DNA of 10,409 nucleotides from Candidatus Altarchaeota archaeon (GTDB lineage Archaea; Altiarchaeota; Altiarchaeia; JAFGQM01): positions 1 to 10,409 of the forward strand of contig JAFGQM010000008.1 in assembly GCA_016935655.1 (NCBI GenBank), in the 5' to 3' direction. This document shows positions 1-7,360 of this stretch, piece by piece. Made by a program: the position numbers and the translations under genes. Under the pieces are notes generated by a model. The model did not search any database. It was given only the letters and a program-made list of their open reading frames with translations, and was not told the DNA's origin. Each line of letters opens with the position of its first letter. Position 1 is the first letter of the stretch.

Positions 1-375
1 GACACCAAGGCCGCGGTGGCGGGCGTGAGGGAGAGAAAGGAGAAAAATCCCGGTGTATACAGGGAAATCTTCGACGATGCAACGGACATCATGATGGAGG
101 CGAGGGCTGCAATACACAATTTCGATTTGAAGACCGTGGGCGAGCTCATGGACCAGAACCATGAGCTGTTGCAGAGGATAAAAGTCTCCCATGAAAAGCT
201 GGACTTCCTGGTGGAGCTGGCAAGGGAGAACGGGGCCTGGGGGGCCAAGATGACTGGCGGTGGGCTAGGGGGGTATATGGTCGCGCTCACACCGGGTGAA
301 GACCTGCAGGAACAAGTAGGAGACGCGATAGAAGAAGCGGGCTTCAGCGTCCTACGGACTAGGATTGGGGTTTAG
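1..375 (+). CDS. mvk: Mevalonate kinase, C-terminal part (5' end cut by the window)
   Basis: The reading frame is open from base 1 and ends at TAG 373-375, leaving about 124 C-terminal residues of a GHMP-family kinase. The visible start fits the helix DTKAAVAGVR, typical of mevalonate kinases. Near the end, GAKMTGGGLGGYMVAL is the glycine-rich C-terminal GHMP motif that lies close to the phosphate-binding site. The family phosphorylates mevalonate with ATP in the cytoplasm, an early step of archaeal isoprenoid lipid synthesis. The N-terminal substrate residues and the ATP loop lie upstream of the window, so another GHMP kinase is possible, but the spacing and wording of the motif fit mevalonate kinase best. 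The GTG at base 16 is an internal valine codon, not the start. The gene converges on the next one and their ends overlap by 24 bases. Confidence 0.8.
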   Translation, partial: DTKAAVAGVRERKEKNPGVYREIFDDATDIMMEARAAIHNFDLKTVGELMDQNHELLQRIKVSHEKLDFLVELARENGAWGAKMTGGGLGGYMVALTPGEDLQEQVGDAIEEAGFSVLRTRIGV

Positions 376-1257
376 TTTAGCTTCCTTTTGTTTTATCCTG
401 TGTTTGTGCTTCTTCATGTCAGGGAACACGATGACAGAAGGCTTCAAACCCGCAGTTATCTTTCGGGCAAGTCTCTCCGCATCCCCCGGATGCAACATTA
501 CTGAGACAGTGTCCTCGATAACGCTTATGACCTCCACCTTGCGAACTACCATGTCCTGGACGACTATGTTGATCATGTCGCCATAGCCGAGCTCGAAGGG
601 TATGCTCTCGGGCTTGAACGAGAAAAGGACCTTGCCCTTCGGTATTATGCCGCTTATCCTTGTCTTCTTGGCTGAAAGGGAGAGTCTTGCCACGTTGCCC
701 TCCTCATTCAGTTTTACCTCTGCATCCCCGACCCTCCAGTCGTTTATGAGCCTCCTCTTTATCCTCGCCTCAAGGATCTCTATCGGCAGGTCGGCCGGCA
801 GGACGAACTTTTTACCGCCTATCTCCTTCTTCAGCTCATTGCTGACAGGCTTCTTCCCGTATATATTTTGTATATCAGATGCAGCGGGCATGGTAATCTC
901 TATGAACCTCTTCCCGCTCACTATGTAAAGGCTCCTTTTAAGGAGATGGTAGCCGGTTTCCTTAAGCGTGTGGTCCTTGGAGAAGTTCCCAGCGAACTTG
1001 TTGCCGAAGCGGGAGCCCCAGCCGGCCAAAATCGTGGCGAAGAGAATCTTGAGCGCGATATCGATGGATGGCGACTCTGCAATGGAGGTCAAACCGGCAT
1101 CAAAACCCACGAAAGCCAGGCCTATTGCAACACCCACCAGGGTGGGGAAGTCCTCTTTGACGAATATCTTGAAAAGAAAGGCTAGGACCAAGACTGACAA
1201 GAAGGGGGTGACTGCAAAAAGCACTGCTGCTACAATGGCTGATGAAAATGGGTCCAT
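352..1257 (-). CDS. Membrane protein of unknown function, three N-terminal helices and a soluble beta-rich domain
   Basis: I do not recognise this 301-aa protein with confidence. Residues about 5-30, 38-56 and 64-82 are hydrophobic and probably span the membrane. Residues about 90-280 are soluble and mixed alpha/beta, with the segment IPKGKVLFSFKPESIPFEL followed by GYGDMINIVV and then a second strand pair ending in IVFPD. The pattern of short strands around a Gly-x-Gly-Asp turn loosely recalls RCK_C/TrkA-C-like regulatory domains found on some archaeal membrane proteins, but this is inference. The last 20 residues are strongly basic. The ATG at 1257 lies about 36 bases downstream of a TATA-like element and has no Shine-Dalgarno sequence, consistent with a leaderless or nearly leaderless message. 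The 3' end overlaps the convergent kinase gene by 24 bases. Confidence 0.75.
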   Translation of the reverse strand: MDPFSSAIVAAVLFAVTPFLSVLVLAFLFKIFVKEDFPTLVGVAIGLAFVGFDAGLTSIAESPSIDIALKILFATILAGWGSRFGNKFAGNFSKDHTLKETGYHLLKRSLYIVSGKRFIEITMPAASDIQNIYGKKPVSNELKKEIGGKKFVLPADLPIEILEARIKRRLINDWRVGDAEVKLNEEGNVARLSLSAKKTRISGIIPKGKVLFSFKPESIPFELGYGDMINIVVQDMVVRKVEVISVIEDTVSVMLHPGDAERLARKITAGLKPSVIVFPDMKKHKHRIKQKEAKLNPNPSP

Positions 1258-1286
1258 TATTATGGGTATTAATTTCTACTGAGCAG

Positions 1287-1297
1287 GATAAAAATAG
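1287..1297 (-). promoter_or_regulatory. TATA-like box for the minus-strand membrane protein gene
   Basis: On the minus strand this reads CTATTTTTATC. Its centre is about 36 bases from the ATG at 1257, so transcription starting 25-30 bases downstream would leave a leader of only about 5-10 bases. No Shine-Dalgarno motif precedes that ATG, which agrees with this arrangement. The match to an archaeal TATA box is moderate and no start site is mapped. Confidence 0.4.
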
Positions 1298-1332
1298 ATG
1301 GTTTATGCTAAAGGTTTTTTTAAGGGTTTCAT

Positions 1333-1344
1333 TAATCATATACT
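1333..1344 (+). promoter_or_regulatory. TATA-like box for the DUF2207 gene
   Basis: The AT-rich stretch TAATCATATACT is centred about 38-40 bases before the ATG at 1379, the distance expected for a nearly leaderless archaeal transcript. No Shine-Dalgarno motif is seen before that ATG. The match to the archaeal consensus is imperfect, so this is a candidate. The whole 1258-1378 gap otherwise holds only AT-rich sequence, including a run of seven T at 1315-1321. Confidence 0.4.
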
Positions 1345-1378
1345 AAAAACCTGATTTGTTCGATAATTCCATCCAATA

Positions 1379-3349
1379 ATGGACAAAAACAATGTCAACC
1401 GCTTGATTTTGTTTGTAGTGCTGGTGCTATTGATTACATCCATCACCCCCTCTGTTCTCGGCAAGAGCTATTCCCTGAGGAAAGCCGAGGTGAACGCAGT
1501 CATAAACCCGGATGGCTCCGTGGACATGGAGGAGAAGATAAGCGCGTCCTTCAATGGCGATTTCACCTTTGGCTACAGGGACTTCGAGAAGGGCCACTGG
1601 CGGATGGAGAACATCGAGGTCTGGGAGGGCTCGAAAAGGCTACAGACCTCGACAAGCGATTCGGGGGACAACATGAGAGTAACTTGGTACTTCAACACGC
1701 CGCCCTCTGAGAGGACGTTCACGATAAAATACAGGCTGAAGAACGCGATGGATGCATACAATGACGTCGCCCAGTTCTACTGGAAGGTCTGGGGAGACCA
1801 GTGGGATGTTCCGCTTGGGGAGATCACCGGGACAGTAAAGCTCCCGAGGGAGGTATCAGACCCGCTTGATGTCTATGTGTGGGGGTATCCCGATTTGGAA
1901 GGAAAGACGGGGCTTATTGAGGAACAGAAGGTTCTCTATCAGGCCTTTGACATACCTGAGGGGCAGTGGGTGGAGATAAGGGTCGCCTTCCCGAGAGAGT
2001 TTTTGGAATCCACAACCTATGCCAGGGTCTTCAATGAGAACGGATTGGAGAAACTTGAGAGGGAAGAGGAGTTATATGCAAATGAGGCATATGAATCCAG
2101 GGACTTGCTCTTTGTGACGTGGGGCTTCCTGGGCATCATAATCGGCCTCTCTGTCCTGGCCTTCATAAACAGGAGGAGGACAGGTTTGGGGCCGGGAGTC
2201 ATCACGACCGTACTGATCCTTTTGGCATTGGCATTTTTTTCCACGATCTTCCTGTTCTTGGGCTTGGCTGTACTTCCCCTGAGCCCGACCAGTTATGATA
2301 TCCTGCTGTTCATGCTGGCGGAGGTAGGCCTCTTCTTCTTCATCTGGCAAGTCAGGGGCAGGGAGCCCAAGGTAAGCCAGGAGATGATATACCAAAGAGA
2401 GGTCCCATACTTCTACAGCCCGGCCGTGGTCTCGGCGCTCCTGAGCTCCTGGAGCAACAAAGTCAGCCCGAAACAGATGGTTGGCGAGATACTGGACCTT
2501 TGCCTCAAGGGCAAGCTCAAGCTGGAGAAGATAAAGAAGGACGAGTACAAGATACTAATCATGGACAGGGACTTGAACGACCTGCCCAAGTCTGAGAGGA
2601 CGATTTTTGAGCTCATATCCAACGCAGCACAGGTTAGAAGAGAAAGAGTGCTCCTGGTCTTCAAGAAGACCGTCCAGGACGACACACCAGACGAGGTGAC
2701 ACTCAAGGAGCTGGGGGAATACATAAAATCAAAGCCGACAGAGATGCGGTATATGGCGCTGGGCTGGCAGAGGGAGGTCGAGGAAGAGGCCAACGCAGAG
2801 GAGTTCTTTTCCCCAAAGGACGGTGTCCTGATATTCGTGGGCTTCACGTTCCTGCTGCTGCTCCTGCGGTTCTTCCTTTCAGGGTTTGACATACTGATGA
2901 CGCTCCCGGTAGCAATACCACTGGTCCTCATTGGAGTATTCATCAACGCCCTCTTCCCGAACGCGCTGCCGAACAGGACCAAGAAGGGGGCGGAGCACTA
3001 CTACAAGTGGATAAGGCTTAAGAGGTTCCTGCAGGACTTCAGCCAGCTCAAGACCGTACCCCCAGATGCTATCCTGTTGTGGGAGCAGTACCTGGTCTAC
3101 GCGATACCACTCGATGTAGCCAAGAACGTCGAGAAGGCGATGAATTTCACATTTAAGGACTACCAGGGCACAGTGCATTCCTCCATGGTCGTGGGGAGCT
3201 TCACAGGCGCTGAGATAGCCTCGATAGGCGGAGTCGTCAACTCCTTCTCTTCTGCCTTCAGCTCTGCAGCCGGGACCTCTGGTGGCGGAGGCGGCTTCAG
3301 TGGCGGGGGCGGGGGCGGAGGAGGTGGAGGTGGAGGCGGGTTCGGTTAA
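1379..3349 (+). CDS. DUF2207-type membrane protein with glycine-rich C-terminal tail
   Basis: The 656-aa product has a secretion signal at residues 1-28 (basic start, hydrophobic core, SVLGKS). An extracytoplasmic beta-rich domain follows (about 30-205), opening with the DUF2207-like pattern of a strand, NPDGSVDMEE and later FGYRDF. Predicted membrane helices lie near 243-263, 274-300, 305-325, 483-500 and 503-524. A soluble region between them (about 345-470) starts with VPYFYSPAVVSALL, resembling the family's conserved proline-aromatic segment. The C-terminal WIRLKRFLQDFSQL and LLWEQYLVYAIPL blocks are also characteristic. The chain ends in a glycine tail (about 634-656) with only Ser, Phe and Gly, also seen in other DUF2207 proteins. 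The function of the family is not established. The gene has its own promoter candidate, and its stop lies 6 bases from the stop of the convergent peptidase gene. Confidence 0.85.
   Translation: MDKNNVNRLILFVVLVLLITSITPSVLGKSYSLRKAEVNAVINPDGSVDMEEKISASFNGDFTFGYRDFEKGHWRMENIEVWEGSKRLQTSTSDSGDNMRVTWYFNTPPSERTFTIKYRLKNAMDAYNDVAQFYWKVWGDQWDVPLGEITGTVKLPREVSDPLDVYVWGYPDLEGKTGLIEEQKVLYQAFDIPEGQWVEIRVAFPREFLESTTYARVFNENGLEKLEREEELYANEAYESRDLLFVTWGFLGIIIGLSVLAFINRRRTGLGPGVITTVLILLALAFFSTIFLFLGLAVLPLSPTSYDILLFMLAEVGLFFFIWQVRGREPKVSQEMIYQREVPYFYSPAVVSALLSSWSNKVSPKQMVGEILDLCLKGKLKLEKIKKDEYKILIMDRDLNDLPKSERTIFELISNAAQVRRERVLLVFKKTVQDDTPDEVTLKELGEYIKSKPTEMRYMALGWQREVEEEANAEEFFSPKDGVLIFVGFTFLLLLLRFFLSGFDILMTLPVAIPLVLIGVFINALFPNALPNRTKKGAEHYYKWIRLKRFLQDFSQLKTVPPDAILLWEQYLVYAIPLDVAKNVEKAMNFTFKDYQGTVHSSMVVGSFTGAEIASIGGVVNSFSSAFSSAAGTSGGGGGFSGGGGGGGGGGGGGFG
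3282..3346 (+). repeat. Low-complexity GGN tract encoding the glycine tail
   Basis: A run of GGN codons, about 65 bases, encodes the glycine-rich end of the DUF2207 protein, broken only by Phe-Ser and a final Phe. It mixes GGC, GGT, GGA and GGG codons, so selection for the peptide is more likely than simple slippage of one repeat unit. Confidence 0.8.
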
Positions 3350-3355
3350 GTTACA

Positions 3356-4009
3356 CTACATTACGTCCAACGAGGTCAAATCAAAAACCAAGAACAACGC
3401 CAGCGCGCAGAACAGGTAGGGTGCGAGCCTGATTGGCTCCGGTGTCACAGTGGACTTGGTCGTAGTGTAAAGCGACAAAAGCAGGACAGGAAGCAACAAA
3501 GAGCCGCTGATAAAACCGAGCGCAAAAAAGCCCAGTGCCATCACAAATGAGGGTCTAAAAAGAAAGAGCAAAAAGTTCTGCAGGTTGTTTTCCTTAAAAG
3601 TTTGTTTTAGGGATTTAAGGAAAAACCTGAATAGAATCAAACAGGCAAGCCACAGGAAAATCCCAGGAATAAATGTGAATTTTGAGATGAGTGAGCCGTA
3701 GGGCAATAGAGGGAGCACGCTTATGGTGGCCCAAAACAACTTCGCATCACCGCCTCCCCAGCCCTTGAAAGACCAAACCGCATATGCGATGAAAAATGCC
3801 GAAGAGAAGTTCAAACCCCAAAGGATTAAGTAATCCACTTCCGCGCGTGCAAGTGCAAACACAACGCCCATCCACAGCATCGAAAAGGACAGTTTGTTAG
3901 GTATCCTGCTGTTCCTTAAATCCAAGAAAGAGGCCAACCCACATCCTGCCAGAGCAGTCGCAATCTGGGCTACCAAAAGGAAATCCAAATCACCCGCAGA
4001 CAGCAGCAT
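3356..4009 (-). CDS. A24-family prepilin peptidase (archaeal FlaK/EppA/PibD-like)
   Basis: This 217-aa polytopic membrane protein is an aspartic protease that removes short leaders from type IV pilin-like precursors at the cytoplasmic face of the membrane. The two catalytic aspartates are visible: Asp30 in SFLDLRNSRIPN and Asp88 in the GxGD signature GWGGGDAK. About six hydrophobic segments surround them. It is the last gene of the pilin operon, so its likely substrates are the nine upstream products. The ATG at 4009 overlaps the end of the preceding gene by 20 bases and has no Shine-Dalgarno motif before it. A GGTGAT sequence within the overlap precedes an in-frame TTG at codon 12, so a shorter start is possible and would still keep the first helix and Asp30. 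I cannot assign it to EppA, FlaK or PibD from sequence alone. Confidence 0.9.
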   Translation of the reverse strand: MLLSAGDLDFLLVAQIATALAGCGLASFLDLRNSRIPNKLSFSMLWMGVVFALARAEVDYLILWGLNFSSAFFIAYAVWSFKGWGGGDAKLFWATISVLPLLPYGSLISKFTFIPGIFLWLACLILFRFFLKSLKQTFKENNLQNFLLFLFRPSFVMALGFFALGFISGSLLLPVLLLSLYTTTKSTVTPEPIRLAPYLFCALALFLVFDLTSLDVM

Positions 4010-6455
4010 TTTCGCAAGACGACAAACCCTCCAGTATTCTGCTCAGTCCCCCGCTCTTCACCGCCGGCAGGTAGACATAAACCACCACCCTGTTGAAACT
4101 GCCCGAACCTATATGGAAGGGCCTGTCTTTGTATATCTGGAACTCAAAGGGCGCATAGGTATAGAGGCGCGCATCGCCCTTCTCGCCCAGGAGGCCGTCC
4201 CTGCTGCCCAGGTTCTTCAATATCACTCTGTTGCCATCATCCACCAGGGACTCGGTAAGGTTGAAACCCACCTCTGACTCTATTACGAGCGGGAAGAAGT
4301 CCTTTGCATAGTCTATCAGGGGCGTGGCTGCGCCTCCTGTGAAAAAGGCTGCCAGGGCCGCTGCTGCTATCTGGGCGGTGTAGATGGCCACTGACTCCAA
4401 CTTGTCACCACATACCCCCTCTTCTTTCTCATAGAAGCCGGGGGTGAAATAGCATTTCCATCCATCCCAGTCCCCTGCATCGAATTTGACCAGTGATACG
4501 TCCATCCTGCTGACCACGTCATAGGCCAGCTTCTGGCTTTCCAAAGCCCCTATGCTTTCCTTAAACTCCTCGCTCTTCCTGCGCGCATCCAGCTGCGCCT
4601 CAAGGTTCTCCACATGCGACTCGAGCATCTCCACAGTCCTTGATATGCTCCCCTCTATGGCCCTGAGGCCTTGGTCAATCTTAGTCAACAAATCCAGGGA
4701 AGGCCTGCACCTGCAGGTGCATTGGTCTATCGTGTCAGACTCTTCCCTTTTGCGCCCGTCGTCCCTGACTGTGCAGGTGTAAGTGAGGGTCCCAACTTTT
4801 TTGTCACCGGCACAGTCGTAATTGGCATTCCCGCTGGGGCAACTAGGCCCTGTGCATCTTATATCGCAGTCGTCCTCGTCCTCGCAGTCCTTGTCGAACT
4901 TGCAGTTGTCTGTGGACCCCGCACAGTTGGGTATGCCCACTGAGAGCAGGTTGTCCCGCAGGTATATCAAATCTTCCTTGGCGTCGTCTGCGGAATCCGC
5001 CAAACCACGGGTCTGGTCAAGGCCCGTTTCATTCCCATTCCTCTCAAATAAATCTCGGTCTACTGGATCAACACCTCGCACATAATCCTCTTCGGCGCTA
5101 TCAATGAAGCCTTCGACAAAATCCGGGGGAAGGACCATGCCGTCAACTATCTCATCCAACATGTCATAGGCCTTTCTCTGGAACTCCTGACAGGTCATGT
5201 CCGCGGCACCCAAACCGCTCCACCTGCTGCCACCGTTCCAGGCCTCATACAAGCACTTCTCCCTGCAGATCTTGCGCTCGCTGCCGTCTTTTTTATCGCA
5301 TTTGTCCCTGCAGTTCTCCAGGTAATCATAAAAGCCCTCGATATCGTTGTCCTCCAGCCAGTCGGTCATGTCATCATAGATCCTGCTGAGCTCCCTTAGG
5401 CTGTCCTTGGCCTCCTCAAGCCGATCCTCGAGCTTTTCCTCGTCGTATATTGACTCACAGTTCGCCCTTTCCTCGCCTACAAAGCCCTCGCAGATATCCT
5501 CCTGGGTCTCGATTATGTCCAAGTTGCCCCCTATGGCCCCTTTTACCCTCTCCTCATCGCCTGAAGAGAGGTCCATGCCCGGGGGAAGGAAAGACGGCTC
5601 GGAGAGTATCTGCCACTCGGTCAGCCAGGTTGCTGCAGGGACTGCGCCTATGTCCAGCAGCCCCGGGTCAGAAGCAAAGTCCTTGAACAGGGAAAGATTA
5701 CCGTAGAGCAGGGTGGAGACGGGGTCATAGGCATAATGAGCTACCTTCAATAGGGCCCCCTTGTCCTTGGACATGTAAACGGCAGCATATGCGCGCGCAT
5801 ACAGGGCCAGGGTCACCGCCCACCCCACATTGCCCTCGTAAGACTCGTGGAAGTCCCACGCGCGCTCGTACATGTCCCTGAGCCGGATTCTGGTGGGTAT
5901 CGTGACATTGGACCGGGATATAAGCCCTTCCCAGCCATGGTATCTGTTGGTCGTTACCTCCGGCAGGGTCAGGACAAGGCCTATGCTATCGTCTATCCCG
6001 ACAATCTCCAAATCAGAGGTCTTCAGGTACCCGAGAGTGACATTAACCCCGTCCTCGAAAACAAACGTATGCTTATAACCGTCCGAGTAATCCGCGACTG
6101 ATGCAACGACGCCATTGAAGCTGGAAACCGAATTGTTTTTAAGGAAATCGACTATCGAATTCCATCCATCCTCTTTTGAGCCTTCTAGGTAGGGATTTAC
6201 ATCGCCCTCACCTATCAACCCCACTCTCAAAATCGCCCCGTAGAAATTGTCGCGCACCGTGGAGAGGGCGATGCCACGAGTATTTTCTATGTCATGCCGT
6301 ATCTTGAGGTAAGTAAGCCTATCCAAGTGGGAAACGAAACCGCTGTCGTCCCTGTTGTTCCACTGCATCGCCAAGGAGACTACAAATAGGATGAACACCA
6401 GCCCCAGCATTGTGTATAGGGGATAGAAGCCCCTTCTGTTCTCAATCATGTTCAT
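3990..6455 (-). CDS. Large cysteine-rich secreted protein with pilin-like N-terminus
   Basis: The 821-aa product begins with IENRRG then FYPLYTM and a hydrophobic helix to about residue 31, matching a type IV prepilin with cleavage after Gly9. The rest should lie outside the membrane. It holds 22 cysteines: a twin CX3C hairpin signature at 382/386 and 397/401 (CX3C-x10-CX3C), eleven between 511 and 583 that include QCTCRC (CxCxC), and a terminal C-x5-C pair at 814/820. Charged probable coiled coils lie at about 336-365 and 585-640. Residues 686-715 form a second hydrophobic stretch, possibly a membrane or buried helix. Six N-glycosylation sequons are present. I do not recognise a named family; a tip or adhesive subunit is an inference. 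The ATG at 6455 overlaps the upstream stop as ATGA. An in-frame ATG at 6449 sits 9 bases after GGAG and may be the true start. Confidence 0.85.
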   Translation of the reverse strand: MNMIENRRGFYPLYTMLGLVFILFVVSLAMQWNNRDDSGFVSHLDRLTYLKIRHDIENTRGIALSTVRDNFYGAILRVGLIGEGDVNPYLEGSKEDGWNSIVDFLKNNSVSSFNGVVASVADYSDGYKHTFVFEDGVNVTLGYLKTSDLEIVGIDDSIGLVLTLPEVTTNRYHGWEGLISRSNVTIPTRIRLRDMYERAWDFHESYEGNVGWAVTLALYARAYAAVYMSKDKGALLKVAHYAYDPVSTLLYGNLSLFKDFASDPGLLDIGAVPAATWLTEWQILSEPSFLPPGMDLSSGDEERVKGAIGGNLDIIETQEDICEGFVGEERANCESIYDEEKLEDRLEEAKDSLRELSRIYDDMTDWLEDNDIEGFYDYLENCRDKCDKKDGSERKICREKCLYEAWNGGSRWSGLGAADMTCQEFQRKAYDMLDEIVDGMVLPPDFVEGFIDSAEEDYVRGVDPVDRDLFERNGNETGLDQTRGLADSADDAKEDLIYLRDNLLSVGIPNCAGSTDNCKFDKDCEDEDDCDIRCTGPSCPSGNANYDCAGDKKVGTLTYTCTVRDDGRKREESDTIDQCTCRCRPSLDLLTKIDQGLRAIEGSISRTVEMLESHVENLEAQLDARRKSEEFKESIGALESQKLAYDVVSRMDVSLVKFDAGDWDGWKCYFTPGFYEKEEGVCGDKLESVAIYTAQIAAAALAAFFTGGAATPLIDYAKDFFPLVIESEVGFNLTESLVDDGNRVILKNLGSRDGLLGEKGDARLYTYAPFEFQIYKDRPFHIGSGSFNRVVVYVYLPAVKSGGLSRILEGLSSCENAAVCG

Positions 6456-6916
6456 CTTCTCCAGACCCCCAGTTTGATATGACCATCGTACAAGACCTCC
6501 CCTGCCAGGATTGTGACCGGCTGGCGATAATTGAACATTGTCTTGCCCCCTGGCACAGGCTCCCCGAATGCCCAAGCCCGCCCTGAGTCAGCACGCACAT
6601 CGGCATAGAAGCCGTATTCCACCGAGCCTACAAGGTCCTTCAAAGCCGGCGCGTCAGCCTCTAGCCTATCCAGCATTTCCTCGTCAAGGACGAAATCGCC
6701 GAAGGAAAGTGAATCCAGGGACGCGAAGATATCGCCGGCCAATGTCTCAGAAAGCCTCTTGCCCAGTTCATGCATGTCGGAAACCTTGGACTCGGAAAGG
6801 CGATCGTTGTATGTGTTGAACAGGATTATCAACGCGGTTATCAGCCCAAGGAAGGCTATCGCTGCAGTGGGTATGTCCTCCAGCTCCTGAGGCCCCAATT
6901 GCGCTTTCTTGTTCAT
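6452..6916 (-). CDS. Minor pilin-like protein, 154 aa
   Basis: The protein opens with MNKKAQLGPQELEDIP, a basic leader with a plausible cut after Ala5, followed by a single hydrophobic helix (about 17-34). The glutamates after the cut resemble the conserved acidic residue of type IV pilins. The rest is a small globular domain ending in a strand pair: PVTIL, then GHIKLGVWRR. The layout of one N-terminal helix plus a compact beta domain ending in VW fits archaeal minor pilins; no named family is certain. I chose the ATG at 6916 because it overlaps the upstream stop as ATGA and gives the normal MNKKAQ leader. The longer frame to 6967 would bury the leader behind 17 residues, and neither start has a clear ribosome site. 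No cysteine and no glycosylation sequon are present, unlike its neighbours. Confidence 0.8.
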   Translation of the reverse strand: MNKKAQLGPQELEDIPTAAIAFLGLITALIILFNTYNDRLSESKVSDMHELGKRLSETLAGDIFASLDSLSFGDFVLDEEMLDRLEADAPALKDLVGSVEYGFYADVRADSGRAWAFGEPVPGGKTMFNYRQPVTILAGEVLYDGHIKLGVWRR

Positions 6917-7359
6917 GAGCATTTTGATTTTTCTATATAGATCGCCCCCCCATGCTTGGTTATGCACAGGTACACGGACTCATTCATCCCCCCTACCATC
7001 CTAAAGGAGGAATCCGAAAGCGGAAGGGCTATAGAGGCCCCGCCTAGCAGATGCATGGATCCCCTATTGCTGCGCGCTATTATCCCAACTGTGTCCCCGG
7101 TCAGGTTCAGTATCTCCAGCTCGTAGGGTTCGCCGTCTATGGTCTCTGGAATCTGGTACTCAAAACTAAGGCCGTCGGGGGAGTTGTACACGTCCAGCAG
7201 GATATCCCTTAGGTCTCTGGAGACCTGGTTTGAGGAATCGGCCTGCGTGCTGGAGGCAATATAGCCGTAGGCCAGCAGCAGTATCATAAGCATCCCAAAA
7301 AAGACTAGCATACAGCCCATCTTCCCCCAGACCCAGACCACCCATCCCTTCCTTTTCAT
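6913..7359 (-). CDS. Minor pilin-like protein, 148 aa
   Basis: A basic MKRKG leader precedes a long hydrophobic segment (about 6-33), then VSRDLRDILLDVY, then a beta-rich domain. The pattern PETIDGEPYELEI followed by further strands and a final GGAIYIEKSKC resembles small archaeal pilin-like proteins in which a Pro-x-x-Ile-x-Gly-x-x-Tyr turn starts the globular part. Cleavage after Gly5 is plausible but the site is not a textbook one, and an internal Met14 (GKMGCML) could be an alternative start. The ATG at 7359 lies one base after the stop of the upstream gene and has the clearest Shine-Dalgarno site in the window. Two glycosylation sequons (NLT, NES) and cysteines at 16, 132 and 147 are present. 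It is called as a minor subunit from its context and layout, not from a family match. Confidence 0.75.
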   Translation of the reverse strand: MKRKGWVVWVWGKMGCMLVFFGMLMILLLAYGYIASSTQADSSNQVSRDLRDILLDVYNSPDGLSFEYQIPETIDGEPYELEILNLTGDTVGIIARSNRGSMHLLGGASIALPLSDSSFRMVGGMNESVYLCITKHGGAIYIEKSKCS

Positions 7360-7360
7360 C

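Noticed and set aside
868..1185. Open frames on the plus strand opposite the 301-aa membrane protein (602-928, 868-1185, 968-1282).
   Set aside because: They are antisense shadows: no ribosome site, no plausible protein composition, and the minus-strand frame has clear membrane helices and a promoter candidate.
1315..1326. Run of seven T followed by AAGGG as a transcription terminator.
   Set aside because: It lies between two divergent starts, where no transcript should end. It is more likely part of the AT-rich promoter region.
4706..4721. Perfect 16-base palindrome TGCACCTGCAGGTGCA, a possible operator.
   Set aside because: It lies deep inside the 821-aa gene and is exactly what the codons for Cys-Thr-Cys-Arg-Cys produce (TGC ACC TGC AGG TGC). 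No promoter is nearby, so a coding explanation is enough.
3990..6575. A longer 861-aa reading of the cysteine-rich gene starting at 6575.
   Set aside because: The extra 40 residues overlap the upstream gene by 124 bases, look like shadow sequence, and would bury the NRRGF leader.
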